A DNA stretch of 64,000 nucleotides, from contig JANQDY010000129.1 in NCBI GenBank assembly GCA_028278625.1, forward strand, positions 15,845 to 79,844, in the 5' to 3' direction. A model generated the notes under the pieces. That model searched no databases, was not told the DNA's origin, and saw nothing but the letters and a program-made list of their open reading frames with translations. Positions 45,311-54,187 of the stretch are shown here, piece after piece; within the stretch, counting starts at the first letter, position 1, and each line of letters begins with the position of its first letter. The DNA comes from Thermodesulfobacteriota bacterium (GTDB taxonomy: Bacteria; Desulfobacterota; DSM-4660; Desulfatiglandales; Desulfatiglandaceae). The position numbers were made by a program, and so were the translations under genes.

Positions 45311-46585
45311 CTAATCAGGTTGCCGGTGAAAAAGCCCCATTAGGATCAAATAGAGTATTCCCCCGGCAACCATACTTGGAATGGAAGAACCCCAGGTCGT
45401 CTCTCGTTGAAGATAGTGGTAAAACCCAAAACCCAGAGCCCAGGCCACAAAAGCCCATGGATTGAATCCCCCGACATACCAGTAGGTTTTTTGGACTTTC
45501 GGGCTTCCATCAAAATATCGCCCTTTTTTCAGAAAGAAATAGTCCGCCAGAACCACTCCGAAAAGCGGGCAGAAGACGGACCCGATGAACAGCAGAAATC
45601 CCTCATAGGCCGTGGCCGGAAATATGAGTGCCAGTACCGTTCCCAGCACGCCGCAGGCAAGAACGCCCCGCCGCTCACCCAAATTCGGCCACATGTTAAG
45701 GGCCGATACCGCCGTTGAATAGATGTCCAGAAAGGTGGTGGTAAAGGTTGAAAAGAGAACGATGATCATGGCCGGCACCGCCAGTCCGAATCCCACCATC
45801 AGTTGCACGACCATGCTGTCCGGCGTCGGGGACTGGGTGGCCAGTGCCGCGGCCAGGCCGATGGCGTACATCCACGAACTAAAAAGAAAATAGCCCGTCC
45901 ATGTTCCCCAGAACGCGGTTTTTGTCCCTTTGCTGTAGCGGGAATAGTCACAGACAAGGGGCAACCAGCTGATAGGCATGGCAATCACCAGGTCCAACCC
46001 CACCATAAAGGGCATCCCTCCCTTTACGGGCAGCTTCAGGAGACGGCCGATTCCGTACTCACGAAGCACCACCCATGTCATAATGCAGCAGAGGCATATG
46101 AGGGCGGTCACGGCGATTCGTTGAATCCATTTCCAGTGCCGCCGTCCCAACAGGGCCCACAGCGTAGTTGCAATCCCGGCGAGGAGGGCCCAGCCCCGAA
46201 AACCGAAAACGGGCATGGGCCAAACCGCATTGGCCGCTTGTCCGCCGATCCACAACATCACGCCGGTCCACCCGACCAATTGCACAAGGTTTAAAATGGT
46301 TGCAAAGTAGGAGCCCCGTATCCCGAATGAAGGTCTCACGGCCACCATGGTGGGCAGACCGGATCTGCTACCGATAATGCCGCCCAAGGCCATGGGCGTG
46401 TTGCCGATGAGGTGCCCCAGAAGAATCACCAGGAAACCGGCCGCAAGTCCCATGGGGACCAGAAGCCCGCCGGCCCAGATCTCAGCCAAAGATACGGCGG
46501 CTCCGGCCCAAAGCAGAAAAAAATCCGTTCCCCCCAAGTTTCGATTTTGAGGGCTGATCGGTTCAATACCTTCATTTCCGGCCAT
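45311..46585 (-). CDS. cytX: CytX-type NCS1 transporter, probable hydroxymethylpyrimidine permease
   Basis: 424 residues with about 12 membrane helices, NCS1 (cytosine/purine permease) family. It starts with the NLGGTDFFLLWAGAAVSLAEIW segment characteristic of CytX, shortened here in quotation. It is the first gene downstream of the TPP riboswitch, the usual location of cytX. Imported HMP would be phosphorylated by ThiD of the same operon. Confidence 0.9.
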   Translation of the reverse strand: MAGNEGIEPISPQNRNLGGTDFFLLWAGAAVSLAEIWAGGLLVPMGLAAGFLVILLGHLIGNTPMALGGIIGSRSGLPTMVAVRPSFGIRGSYFATILNLVQLVGWTGVMLWIGGQAANAVWPMPVFGFRGWALLAGIATTLWALLGRRHWKWIQRIAVTALICLCCIMTWVVLREYGIGRLLKLPVKGGMPFMVGLDLVIAMPISWLPLVCDYSRYSKGTKTAFWGTWTGYFLFSSWMYAIGLAAALATQSPTPDSMVVQLMVGFGLAVPAMIIVLFSTFTTTFLDIYSTAVSALNMWPNLGERRGVLACGVLGTVLALIFPATAYEGFLLFIGSVFCPLFGVVLADYFFLKKGRYFDGSPKVQKTYWYVGGFNPWAFVAWALGFGFYHYLQRETTWGSSIPSMVAGGILYLILMGLFHRQPD

Positions 46586-46718
46586 GGTAGCACCTCTCTT
46601 TTGATCCGTTTAAATTGCTGTTTCAGGCTGGCCAAACGATGCAAGTCGCTGTTGTACCCGTTCTGGGTAAAGGAGAGGGAAAGGAGATCGCCGCAAAGTC
46701 ATTTGGCAGGCTCGACAC

Positions 46719-46753
46719 AAAAAAACCACTTTCCATCAAAAGAAGAAAAGCGG
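46719..46753 (-). terminator. Rho-independent terminator of the TPP riboswitch
   Basis: On the minus strand CCGCTTTTC (46,753-46,745) pairs with GGAAAGTGG (46,734-46,726) over nine positions including two G-U pairs, with a ten-base loop and a seven-T run. It lies 50 bases after the aptamer and 130 before cytX, so the switch most likely works by transcription termination. Confidence 0.83.
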
Positions 46754-46801
46754 CTTTAGAAAGACTGTCCAACACGAATCGAACAACTTTTACGACCGTG
46801 C

Positions 46802-46895
46802 CGCTTCCCTTCGCTGGTATTATCCAGTTCAGGTTCTAAGGGTTGCAGGATGTTCAAATCTAATCCAGCTCTCAGCTATACCACCCCTAGCGACT
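46802..46895 (-). ncRNA. TPP riboswitch aptamer (THI element)
   Basis: The minus strand has the conserved core in order: GGGGTGGT, GCTGAGAG, ACCCTTAGAACCTGA, CTGGATAATACCAGCGAAGGGAAG (given here in pieces). This matches the THI box that binds thiamin pyrophosphate. It precedes cytX, thiW, the ECF genes and thiD, and should switch them off when thiamin is plentiful. Confidence 0.97.
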
Positions 46896-46902
46896 AAATT
46901 TT

Positions 46903-46931
46903 AGTATATCGTTCACGTGGCACCATGTCAA
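46903..46931 (-). promoter_or_regulatory. Sigma-70 promoter of the thiamin operon
   Basis: On the minus strand TTGACA (46,931-46,926) and TATACT (46,908-46,903) are separated by 17 bases, close to a perfect consensus. Transcription would begin a few bases before the riboswitch aptamer. Confidence 0.88.
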
Positions 46932-47017
46932 GGATTTAAATCCATTTTGCAGCGATTCTAATGATGATGTTTGACGGTCGGTCCCGCCCTCGGAGTTGCC
47001 GTATCAGCCATTTCAAA

Positions 47018-47046
47018 TTGACAAATCAATAGGATATTGCTAGTCT
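47018..47046 (+). promoter_or_regulatory. Possible promoter of the nucleotidyltransferase gene pair
   Basis: TTGACA at 47,018 and, after 17 bases, a weak -10 (TAGTCT) preceded by TGC, which could act as an extended -10. Gene start is at 47,162. Confidence 0.35.
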
Positions 47047-47161
47047 GAAACCATATGATACGATAAGAGATTGCTTCCGGTTCTTGTTCTCAAAACTGGA
47101 AAACCGTCACAGCCAAAGATCTCCCCCTTCAGGAATTTCCCGCTAGAAAGGCGGTGGGTGC

Positions 47162-47389
47162 ATGATACGAAATGCGCACCTCATTGAAGAACTGAACAAA
47201 TCTCGGATCCGGGCCGTCCGACCCGACTATTTCAAAAATCTCAGGCTGTTTGAAGCGCTTTATCGCGAGGCCAAAGCACTTGGGGTGTTCCCGCTGAAAG
47301 ACCCTCTCGAAGGAATTGAAAACGATATCCACCTCGCACGGATTCTCAATGTTCACAAAACTCCTGAAGACAATAGCACTTGCCCTTGA
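47162..47389 (+). CDS. Small protein of unknown function, upstream partner of nucleotidyltransferase
   Basis: 75 residues, soluble and rich in charged and helical residues (DYFKNLRLFEALYREAKALG). I do not recognise a characterised family. It overlaps the start of the nucleotidyltransferase gene by about 40 bases, so the two are translationally coupled. Such a short protein before an AbiEii-like nucleotidyltransferase could be its regulatory or antitoxin partner. A GGCGGTGGG sequence precedes the ATG. Confidence 0.72.
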   Translation: MIRNAHLIEELNKSRIRAVRPDYFKNLRLFEALYREAKALGVFPLKDPLEGIENDIHLARILNVHKTPEDNSTCP

Positions 47390-47897
47390 TCAAAAGGGAA
47401 TCCCCTATATGGTTATCGGGGGGCAAGCCGTCCTTCTCCATGGGGAACCCAGGATGACTCGGGATATCGATATCACGCTTGGGATCGGTACGGAAAAAAT
47501 CGATCAGATGTTGGATATTGTTGGCATCATTCCATTGGAACCGCTCGTAGATGCCAATGATTTTACCCTTCGAACGATGGTGCTCCCCTGTCAAGATCCG
47601 GAAAGCGGCATCCGTGTTGATTTCATCTTCTCCTTTTCTCCTTATGAGCTTCAGGCCATGGGGCGGGCCCGCTTGGTGGATATGGAAGGGGTCAAGGTCA
47701 AGTTCGCGTCAGCTGAAGATCTTGTCATCCATAAGGTCTTTGCCGGGAGACCACGTGACATGGAAGATGTAAGATCCGTCCTCATCAAAAACCCGGAAAT
47801 GGACATCCGTTATATTCGGCGGTGGTTGAACGAGTTGGCGGAAGCCGCGGGCGAGTCTTTTGTGGAACGTTTTGAGCGCGTCAGGAAACAGATTTGA
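47349..47897 (+). CDS. Nucleotidyltransferase-fold protein (AbiEii/DUF6036-like)
   Basis: 182 residues from ATG 47,349; a TTG at 47,316 is an alternative. The nucleotidyltransferase signature is clear: IGGQAVLLHGEPRMTRDIDITL with the Gly-Gly and DxD pair, a later Asp in RVDFIF, and the family's KFASAEDLVIHKVFAGRPRDMEDV segment. Proteins of this type act as toxins or uncharacterised transferases and are often in two-gene modules. Expected to be cytoplasmic. The target is unknown. Confidence 0.83.
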   Translation: MFTKLLKTIALALDQKGIPYMVIGGQAVLLHGEPRMTRDIDITLGIGTEKIDQMLDIVGIIPLEPLVDANDFTLRTMVLPCQDPESGIRVDFIFSFSPYELQAMGRARLVDMEGVKVKFASAEDLVIHKVFAGRPRDMEDVRSVLIKNPEMDIRYIRRWLNELAEAAGESFVERFERVRKQI

Positions 47898-48073
47898 TGG
47901 GGTTTTAAATTACGTTATTTGGACTTATTTGGACCCCAAGGCAAAGTTTCCATTAAATGCTCAAACAACCCAAATACCGAATCAATCATCGGTCCGGTTC
48001 TCAAGCTTTGCATGTGAACGGTTTCGATTACATCCATTTCAAAATTAGAATTTCCTCTCTTTTGCCGGCGCTA

Positions 48074-48103
48074 TTGACAAGAATCGGTCCATGGGAATAT
48101 CAT
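48074..48103 (+). promoter_or_regulatory. Probable promoter of the DUF3124 gene
   Basis: TTGACA (48,074) and TATCAT (48,098) are 18 bases apart; five of six -10 bases match. The start codon follows at 48,131. Confidence 0.6.
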
Positions 48104-48130
48104 AGACGGATAAAAATGAGGAGATGCGAC

Positions 48131-48610
48131 ATGAACGGTAACATTTATAAAGTTTTTCAGATGATCCTTTTGGTTTTGTGCTGCCTGCTGGCTCCCACAT
48201 TGGCAGGGGCCACGGAAGCGGTTATTTCCAAGGGTGAAACCGTTTACGTACCCGTTTACTCGCACATCTACAGCGGCGACCGGGAACACCCCTTTTACCT
48301 GGCCGTCACCCTCAGCATTCGGAACACAGATCCGAATCACACGATTACCGTTCTTTCGGTGGACTACAATGATTCAAAAGGGAAACAGCTGAGATCATAC
48401 CTGGAAAGCCCCATCGACCTTAAACCACTTGCTTCGACGCGCTATGTCATCAAGGAGTCGGATAAGAGCGGCGGTTCCGGTGCCAATTTTGTTGTCAAGT
48501 GGAAATCGGATGTTAAAGTCAACGCGCCCATTATCGAAAGCGTCATGATCGGCACCAAAACCCAACAGGGTATTTCATTTATTTCCCGCGGCAGGGCCAT
48601 CCAGCCATAG
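48131..48610 (+). CDS. DUF3124 family exported protein
   Basis: 159 residues from ATG 48,131 with AGGAG seven bases upstream. The N-terminus is a signal peptide (hydrophobic IL-rich core ending LAGATEA). The mature part matches DUF3124: YVPVYSHIYSGD, LSIRNTD and RYVIKESDKSGGSGANFVVKW. Function is not known; a small periplasmic beta-sandwich is likely. It is 70 bases upstream of prfB. Confidence 0.83.
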   Translation: MNGNIYKVFQMILLVLCCLLAPTLAGATEAVISKGETVYVPVYSHIYSGDREHPFYLAVTLSIRNTDPNHTITVLSVDYNDSKGKQLRSYLESPIDLKPLASTRYVIKESDKSGGSGANFVVKWKSDVKVNAPIIESVMIGTKTQQGISFISRGRAIQP

Positions 48611-48679
48611 AATCCAGTCATATTGCGAAAAAAGCGCTTAACGGAAATTTAAAAAAGAGATAGTTTGAGGAGAAGAACC

Positions 48680-49775
48680 ATGATAGATGAAATTACGGAA
48701 AAAATTGAAACGGTGATGGATCAGCTCAATGGATTAAGAGGTCATCTTTGACTTAGATAATCAGAAGCTGAAACTTGCAGAGCTCGAAAACCTCATGAGC
48801 AAAGCCGATTTCTGGCAGAGGGATCAGGAAGAAATATCCCGTTTGAACCAGGAACGGTCCGCCTTAAGTGAACAGATCGATACGTGGCAGAGCCTTTACA
48901 GGAAGACCGAAGATGCCGCGTTGCTGGCGGAAATGGCCATCGAGGAGAAGGATAAGAACACCCTTGATGAGGTGATTCAGGATGTAGAAACACTTGAGAA
49001 GAGGATTAAGAGCCTCGAACTGAGATCCCTTTTGGGAAAGCCGGATGACCGGCGAAACGCCATTTTGTCCATCAACGCCGGGGCCGGTGGTACCGAAGCC
49101 CAGGATTGGGTGGAAATGCTATTCAGAATGTACACCCGTTGGGCTGAAGCCAAAGGAATGAAGGTGGATGTCATCGATTTTCTGGCGGGTGACGAGGCGG
49201 GCATCAAAAATGTGGACTTCACCGTAACCGGCCCCTACGCATACGGCCACCTCAAATCGGAGCACGGCATTCACCGCATGGTTCGAATCTCCCCCTTTGA
49301 CGCCACCGGTCGCAGACACACCTCTTTCGCATCTGTTTCGGTACTTCCGGAGGTGGATCTGGATATCAACATCGAAGTGGACGAAAACGATCTTCGCATC
49401 GACACTTACCGGGCAAGCGGCCCGGGGGGGCAGCATGTCAACAAAACCAGTTCCGCCATCAGAATCACCCATCTCCCCACAAAAATCGTGGTCCAGTGTC
49501 AGAATGAAAAATCACAGCACCGCAACAAAGAGATGGCCATGAAGGTGTTGAAATCAAAGCTCTACGAACTGGAAAGGAACAAGCTGGAACAGAAGAAGCA
49601 GGAAATGCATGACACCCAGAAAGAGATCGCCTGGGGAAGTCAGATCCGTTCCTATGTCTTCAACCCTTACAGACTGGTAAAGGATCACCGCACCAGCGTT
49701 GAGTTTGGAAACGTGGAAAAGGTGATGGACGGGGATATAGACGAGTTCATTGACGCATACCTTCGTATGAAATAA
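48680..49775 (+). CDS. prfB: Peptide chain release factor 2, with programmed +1 frameshift
   Basis: The gene starts at ATG 48,680 (AGGAG upstream). After 23 codons it meets CTT TGA (48,746-48,751), the classical autoregulatory site. A +1 slip at CTT-T-GAC continues in the next frame from 48,750 to 49,775, giving 364 residues. A purine-rich AAGAGG lies before the slip. The release-factor motifs are SPF (RISPFDATG) and GGQ (GPGGQHVNK). RF2 reads UAA and UGA stops; low RF2 raises frameshifting and its own synthesis. Confidence 0.96.
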
Positions 49776-49841
49776 ATGGCTGATGGCTCACAGTTCATGG
49801 CTGGTGGGTGGTGGGAGGAAAGACCCATGCCCTTTGGGGCG

Positions 49842-51566
49842 TCAGCCTTCTTGATAAACTTTATCGATACTTTCGATGTATGATTTGATGCCATGGGTGA
49901 TGCCGGCGGCCAGACGTTCCTGGTAGGTCTTGTTTACGAGTCTCTTTCTCTCAATACGGTTGCTCAAAAATCCCACCTCCAAAAGAACGGCCGGCATCTG
50001 GGCACCGATCAGGACGTAAAAGGGGGCCTGTTTGACACCCAAGCTCCTGATCCCCCCGTACCACTTGCCGGTTCCCCCCACCATTCCCTCTTGGACCCGG
50101 TGGGCCAGGCGGCTTGATTCGCGGATTTTCGTGTTCATCATCAGGTCGTTCAATATGGTTTGAAGATCACTGATGCTTTTCTCCGAAGTGGCGTTTTCCC
50201 TGGCCGCAATCATCACCGCGTCCCGATTCGTGGCCATGTTCAGAAAATAGGTCTCCAGCCCGTGAATGCGGGTGTCGTCGTGCGCATTTACATGCAATGA
50301 AATGAAGAGATCGGCCTTTTTCATGTTGGCGATGGCAGTCCTTTGCTCCAAAGTGAGAAACGTGTCTTTGTCCCTCGTGAGATAGACCTCACAGCCGATC
50401 TCTTTCTTCAGCTTTTTTGCCAACCGTTTCCCGAGGGCCAGGGTAATGTTCTTTTCCTTATATTTTCCAAGTATTTTGCAGCCCGGATCCTTCCCGCCAT
50501 GGCCGGGATCAATAACAATTCGGTTCACATTAAGGCCCAGTTGTCTGGCAAGAGACAATTCCTTTTCAGGCTTTCCGGTCTTCCGGGCATCCTCCCTGAC
50601 CCTTCGCTTTTTTGCCGAAAGGGCCGGTTTTGCGGAACTTGGGGTCTTTCGCTTTTCAAACCCACGGACATCCACCACAATGCGGAAAGGGTCATACAGG
50701 TGGAACACATGGTATCCCACCAGCTTTTCCGTATCGAGTACCACCCGCACCGCATCCGCCGTATATTGCGCGGCTCGCGCCTTTTGTAGCAGCTCATCCC
50801 CAATGGTGATACTGTCGATCTGTTTGCCGATCCGCGCATTGTGAAGGTCCAGATATAGCCGTCGGGGCTTTTTGTGGCCTGGGTCGGCCCGAAGCAGATG
50901 GTGCTCATACTTTACCGGGGAATTAAGGTCAATCACTACCCGGGTATAGTTGGGCGTCGACCAATAACGGATATCCTTCACTCTGGCCAGCTGCTTCTCC
51001 GCGGCGGATCCCCTTGAACCGCTTTTTTGTTTTCGGCTGCTCAGCGTAACAGCCAGTTTGTCCAGCATCCCTTTGGCCTTTGGGCGCATGTCTCCCTTGG
51101 GGAACCTGACATCCACCTTCAAAAATTCCACATAGGCCTGGGAAGGGTCCTTTTTGACGGTGTAATAGATCTCTCCCACTCTGTACTGGGCATCATCGGC
51201 CAGGGCACTGCTTCCATGGTCGGCCGCCAGCCTTTTGTAGAGCCCAATGGCCATATCGATATCCCCGGCTTTCTTTGAGTACTTGTGGAGCCTGTAATAG
51301 AGATCGGCGGCTTCATAGAGGGCTTTTGCCGCGGATGTGCTTTCGGAATAGTTGTTGTAAACATCCTTGAATCGGTCCGCACATTTGATCCAGTTATGCC
51401 GGTACCGTTTCTTTTTGGACGAGCCGTAAAGGGTTTTCTTGCACTTGCCCGCTTTTTCAAGGAGTCTTGCCGCGTTGTCAGCGGGCTCACACGGCGCACA
51501 GGGCAAAAAGACCAAAAAAGCGGCAACAAAGAACAGTAATGCCAAGTATATGGCGGGCCGTTTCAT
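49842..51566 (-). CDS. N-acetylmuramoyl-L-alanine amidase with AMIN domain
   Basis: 574 residues. A signal peptide covers residues 1-27, TPR-like outer-membrane-lipoprotein repeats about 30-170, the AMIN domain about 193-300 (RYWSTPNYTRVVIDL), and Amidase_3 about 345-570. The zinc and catalytic residues are visible: IDPGHGGKDPG, SLHVNAH, and Glu in LLEVGFLSN. It cleaves the amide between MurNAc and the peptide in the periplasm at division. Its ATG overlaps the mutS stop by four bases (ATGA). Confidence 0.92.
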   Translation of the reverse strand: MKRPAIYLALLFFVAAFLVFLPCAPCEPADNAARLLEKAGKCKKTLYGSSKKKRYRHNWIKCADRFKDVYNNYSESTSAAKALYEAADLYYRLHKYSKKAGDIDMAIGLYKRLAADHGSSALADDAQYRVGEIYYTVKKDPSQAYVEFLKVDVRFPKGDMRPKAKGMLDKLAVTLSSRKQKSGSRGSAAEKQLARVKDIRYWSTPNYTRVVIDLNSPVKYEHHLLRADPGHKKPRRLYLDLHNARIGKQIDSITIGDELLQKARAAQYTADAVRVVLDTEKLVGYHVFHLYDPFRIVVDVRGFEKRKTPSSAKPALSAKKRRVREDARKTGKPEKELSLARQLGLNVNRIVIDPGHGGKDPGCKILGKYKEKNITLALGKRLAKKLKKEIGCEVYLTRDKDTFLTLEQRTAIANMKKADLFISLHVNAHDDTRIHGLETYFLNMATNRDAVMIAARENATSEKSISDLQTILNDLMMNTKIRESSRLAHRVQEGMVGGTGKWYGGIRSLGVKQAPFYVLIGAQMPAVLLEVGFLSNRIERKRLVNKTYQERLAAGITHGIKSYIESIDKVYQEG

Positions 51567-54184
51567 GGGGACGGGTCGATCCGTTTTCTCAGGTCATTGA
51601 GGGCCATCAACGCTTCCAGCGGCGTCATGTTGTTGATATCCAGATCGCGAATCCACTTTCGCAACTCCTGGTCCTGGGAGCCGAAAAGGTCCAGCTGGAC
51701 CATTTTCTCCCCCGTTGATTCCTTTTTTTTCTTTGATTTGCTGTGGGCCAGACGGGGCTTGCCCGTTTCATCAATCTCCTCTCCTTCGAGATTCCTCAGG
51801 ATTTCCGCGGCCCGCAAAATAACATTCTCAGGCAGACCGGCGATCCGAGCAACCTGTATGCCGTAACTGCGACTGGTACCGCCGGGTACCAGTTTTCTCA
51901 GAAAGAAAATGTTGTCGTTCCACTCACGCACCGCGATATTGAAATTCTTCACCCGTTCCTTGGTGGCAACAAGTTCGGTCAGCTCGTGGTAGTGGGTTGC
52001 AAAGAGCGTGCGCACGCCTTTCCCGCTCCGGTCGTGAAGGGCCTCCGCAACAGCCCATGCAATGCTCAATCCGTCATATGTGCTGGTGCCCCGGCCGATT
52101 TCATCCAGAACCACCAGGCTTCTCTGGGTTGCGTGCCGAAGGATATTGGCGGTCTCGTTCATCTCAACCATGAAGGTGCTTCTGCCGCCTGCCAGATCGT
52201 CCGATGCGCCCACCCGGGTAAATATGCGGTCCACAATGCCGATTGAAGCTTTTTCGGCCGGCACGAAGCTGCCCATCTGCGCCATCAGCACCGTCAAAGC
52301 CGTTTGTCTTAAAATCGTGGATTTCCCGGCCATATTGGGTCCCGTGAGAATCATCACCTGCTGCTGTCGGGCATCCAGATGAATATCGTTGGGGACAAAT
52401 TCCTCGCCCTTAACGGTCCGTTCTATCACCGGATGCCGACCCTGGATAATGGCCAGATCCGCACTTTCGTCTATTTCGGGCCGGGTGTAATGGTTTCTTT
52501 CCGCTGTTTCCGAAAGCCCCGAAAGCGTATCAATTTGAGCAATCATCTCCGTGGTTTCGCTGATCCGCCGGTTTTCCATACTGATTCTTGATCGAATCTC
52601 TTCAAAAATTTCAAATTCCAGGGCAACCCTTTTCTCCTCGGCACCCAGGACTTCCCCTTCCTTTTGCTTCAGATCTTCGGTAATATAGCGTTCGCCGTTC
52701 ACCAGGGTCTGTTTTCGAATATAATCCTCGGGCACCAGATTGAGATTTGCCTTGGAGATTTCAATATAATACCCGAAAACCTTGTTGAATCCCACCTTCA
52801 GACTGCTGATGCCGGTCCGCTCCTTTTCGGTGGCGGCAAAACCGGCGATCCAGCTCTTTCCATCGCGGCAGAGACCCGTCAGTCTGTCCAGTTCCCCGTT
52901 GTACCCGTCTCTGATAATCCCGCCTTCCTTTATGGAAACCGGCGGCTCCGCATGAATGGCTTCCTCAATCAAACCGGCAATGTCAGGGAGCACGTCCAGT
53001 TTGGCGGCGAGTCTGGATAGAAGAATACTGGTCGATCCCAAAAGGGCTTCTTTTACGGCGGGCAACCTCAAAATGGAGTCTTTGAGCGCCAGCAGATCCC
53101 TTGCGTTGGCCCGTTTCATGGCAATTCTGCCGTTCAGCCGGGCCATATCGTATACCGCACCAAGCTCCCTTCGGAGATCCTCCCTCAAAACGGGGTCGTC
53201 CACCAGCCCTTGAACTGCGGCCAAACGCTCCTGAATGCTTTTTTCACGCACCAGGGGATAGCTGATCCAGTTTTTCAGCAAACGGCTGCCCATGGGGGTC
53301 ACCGATTGATCAAGGATTTGAAACAACGAACCCTTGACCGATTGCCCCCTAATGGTTCTGAGAAGCTCCAAATGCGTGCGGGTGGAATTGTCCAGAACCA
53401 TAAAATCACCCATATGATAGGTGACCATCTCTTTTATGTGAGGCGGGAATCCCTTTTGCGTCTCTTGAAGATAGGCAACCAGCAATGCGGCGGCAATCCT
53501 GCCCCCAGGCATATCATCACATCCAAAGCCCGACAGGGACCGGACCGAAAACTGGTCTTTCAGCAAATCATCGGCCTTTTGGGGATCAAAGGTTTCCTGA
53601 TCCAGAATTTCCAGGCGGTACCCGTTAAGCGCCTCTTTTCCGGTTTCCTGATCGCATTCCGAAAGGAGTAATTCCGCCGGATCAATCCTTGCCAGTTCTT
53701 CCAGCACTTCCTCAAAAGCGCCGATCTCAGTCAGCCGGAATTCACCGGTGGATAGATCCGCGTGGGCCAGACCGTAAATCCCTTTTTTGCCCCACAGGGC
53801 CGCCATGAAGAGGTTGGATTTCTGGTCGAATTCCTTTTCATCCACCACCGATCCGGGAGTGACCACACGGACCACCTCTCTTTTGATGATCCCTTTTGCG
53901 GCTTTCGGATCTTCCACCTGCTCGCAAACAGCCACTTTCCAGCCGCTGTCAACAAGCTTACCGATGTAGGATTGGTAGGCATGGTGGGGAATGCCGCACA
54001 TGGGGACTTTTTTTCCATTATAGGAGCCCCTGGCGGTGAGTGTAATGCCCAGTATTTTGGCCGCAACCTGAGCATCTTCGAAGAACATTTCGTAGAAATC
54101 ACCCATGCGAAAGAACAGAATGGCATCGGGAAATTCTTCCTTGATGCCCATAAACTGTTTGAGCATGGGTGTTAGTTGGGCCAT
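51563..54184 (-). CDS. mutS: DNA mismatch repair protein MutS
   Basis: 873 residues, full length. The mismatch-binding FYE motif is in GDFYEMF near residue 29. The ATPase has Walker A TGPNMAGKST near 615, VLDEIGRGTS near 695, and FATHYHEL. It recognises mismatches and recruits MutL. It starts four bases after the lapB stop and overlaps the amidase start, giving a lapA-lapB-mutS-amidase unit. Confidence 0.97.
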   Translation of the reverse strand: MAQLTPMLKQFMGIKEEFPDAILFFRMGDFYEMFFEDAQVAAKILGITLTARGSYNGKKVPMCGIPHHAYQSYIGKLVDSGWKVAVCEQVEDPKAAKGIIKREVVRVVTPGSVVDEKEFDQKSNLFMAALWGKKGIYGLAHADLSTGEFRLTEIGAFEEVLEELARIDPAELLLSECDQETGKEALNGYRLEILDQETFDPQKADDLLKDQFSVRSLSGFGCDDMPGGRIAAALLVAYLQETQKGFPPHIKEMVTYHMGDFMVLDNSTRTHLELLRTIRGQSVKGSLFQILDQSVTPMGSRLLKNWISYPLVREKSIQERLAAVQGLVDDPVLREDLRRELGAVYDMARLNGRIAMKRANARDLLALKDSILRLPAVKEALLGSTSILLSRLAAKLDVLPDIAGLIEEAIHAEPPVSIKEGGIIRDGYNGELDRLTGLCRDGKSWIAGFAATEKERTGISSLKVGFNKVFGYYIEISKANLNLVPEDYIRKQTLVNGERYITEDLKQKEGEVLGAEEKRVALEFEIFEEIRSRISMENRRISETTEMIAQIDTLSGLSETAERNHYTRPEIDESADLAIIQGRHPVIERTVKGEEFVPNDIHLDARQQQVMILTGPNMAGKSTILRQTALTVLMAQMGSFVPAEKASIGIVDRIFTRVGASDDLAGGRSTFMVEMNETANILRHATQRSLVVLDEIGRGTSTYDGLSIAWAVAEALHDRSGKGVRTLFATHYHELTELVATKERVKNFNIAVREWNDNIFFLRKLVPGGTSRSYGIQVARIAGLPENVILRAAEILRNLEGEEIDETGKPRLAHSKSKKKKESTGEKMVQLDLFGSQDQELRKWIRDLDINNMTPLEALMALNDLRKRIDPSP

Positions 54185-54187
54185 CTG

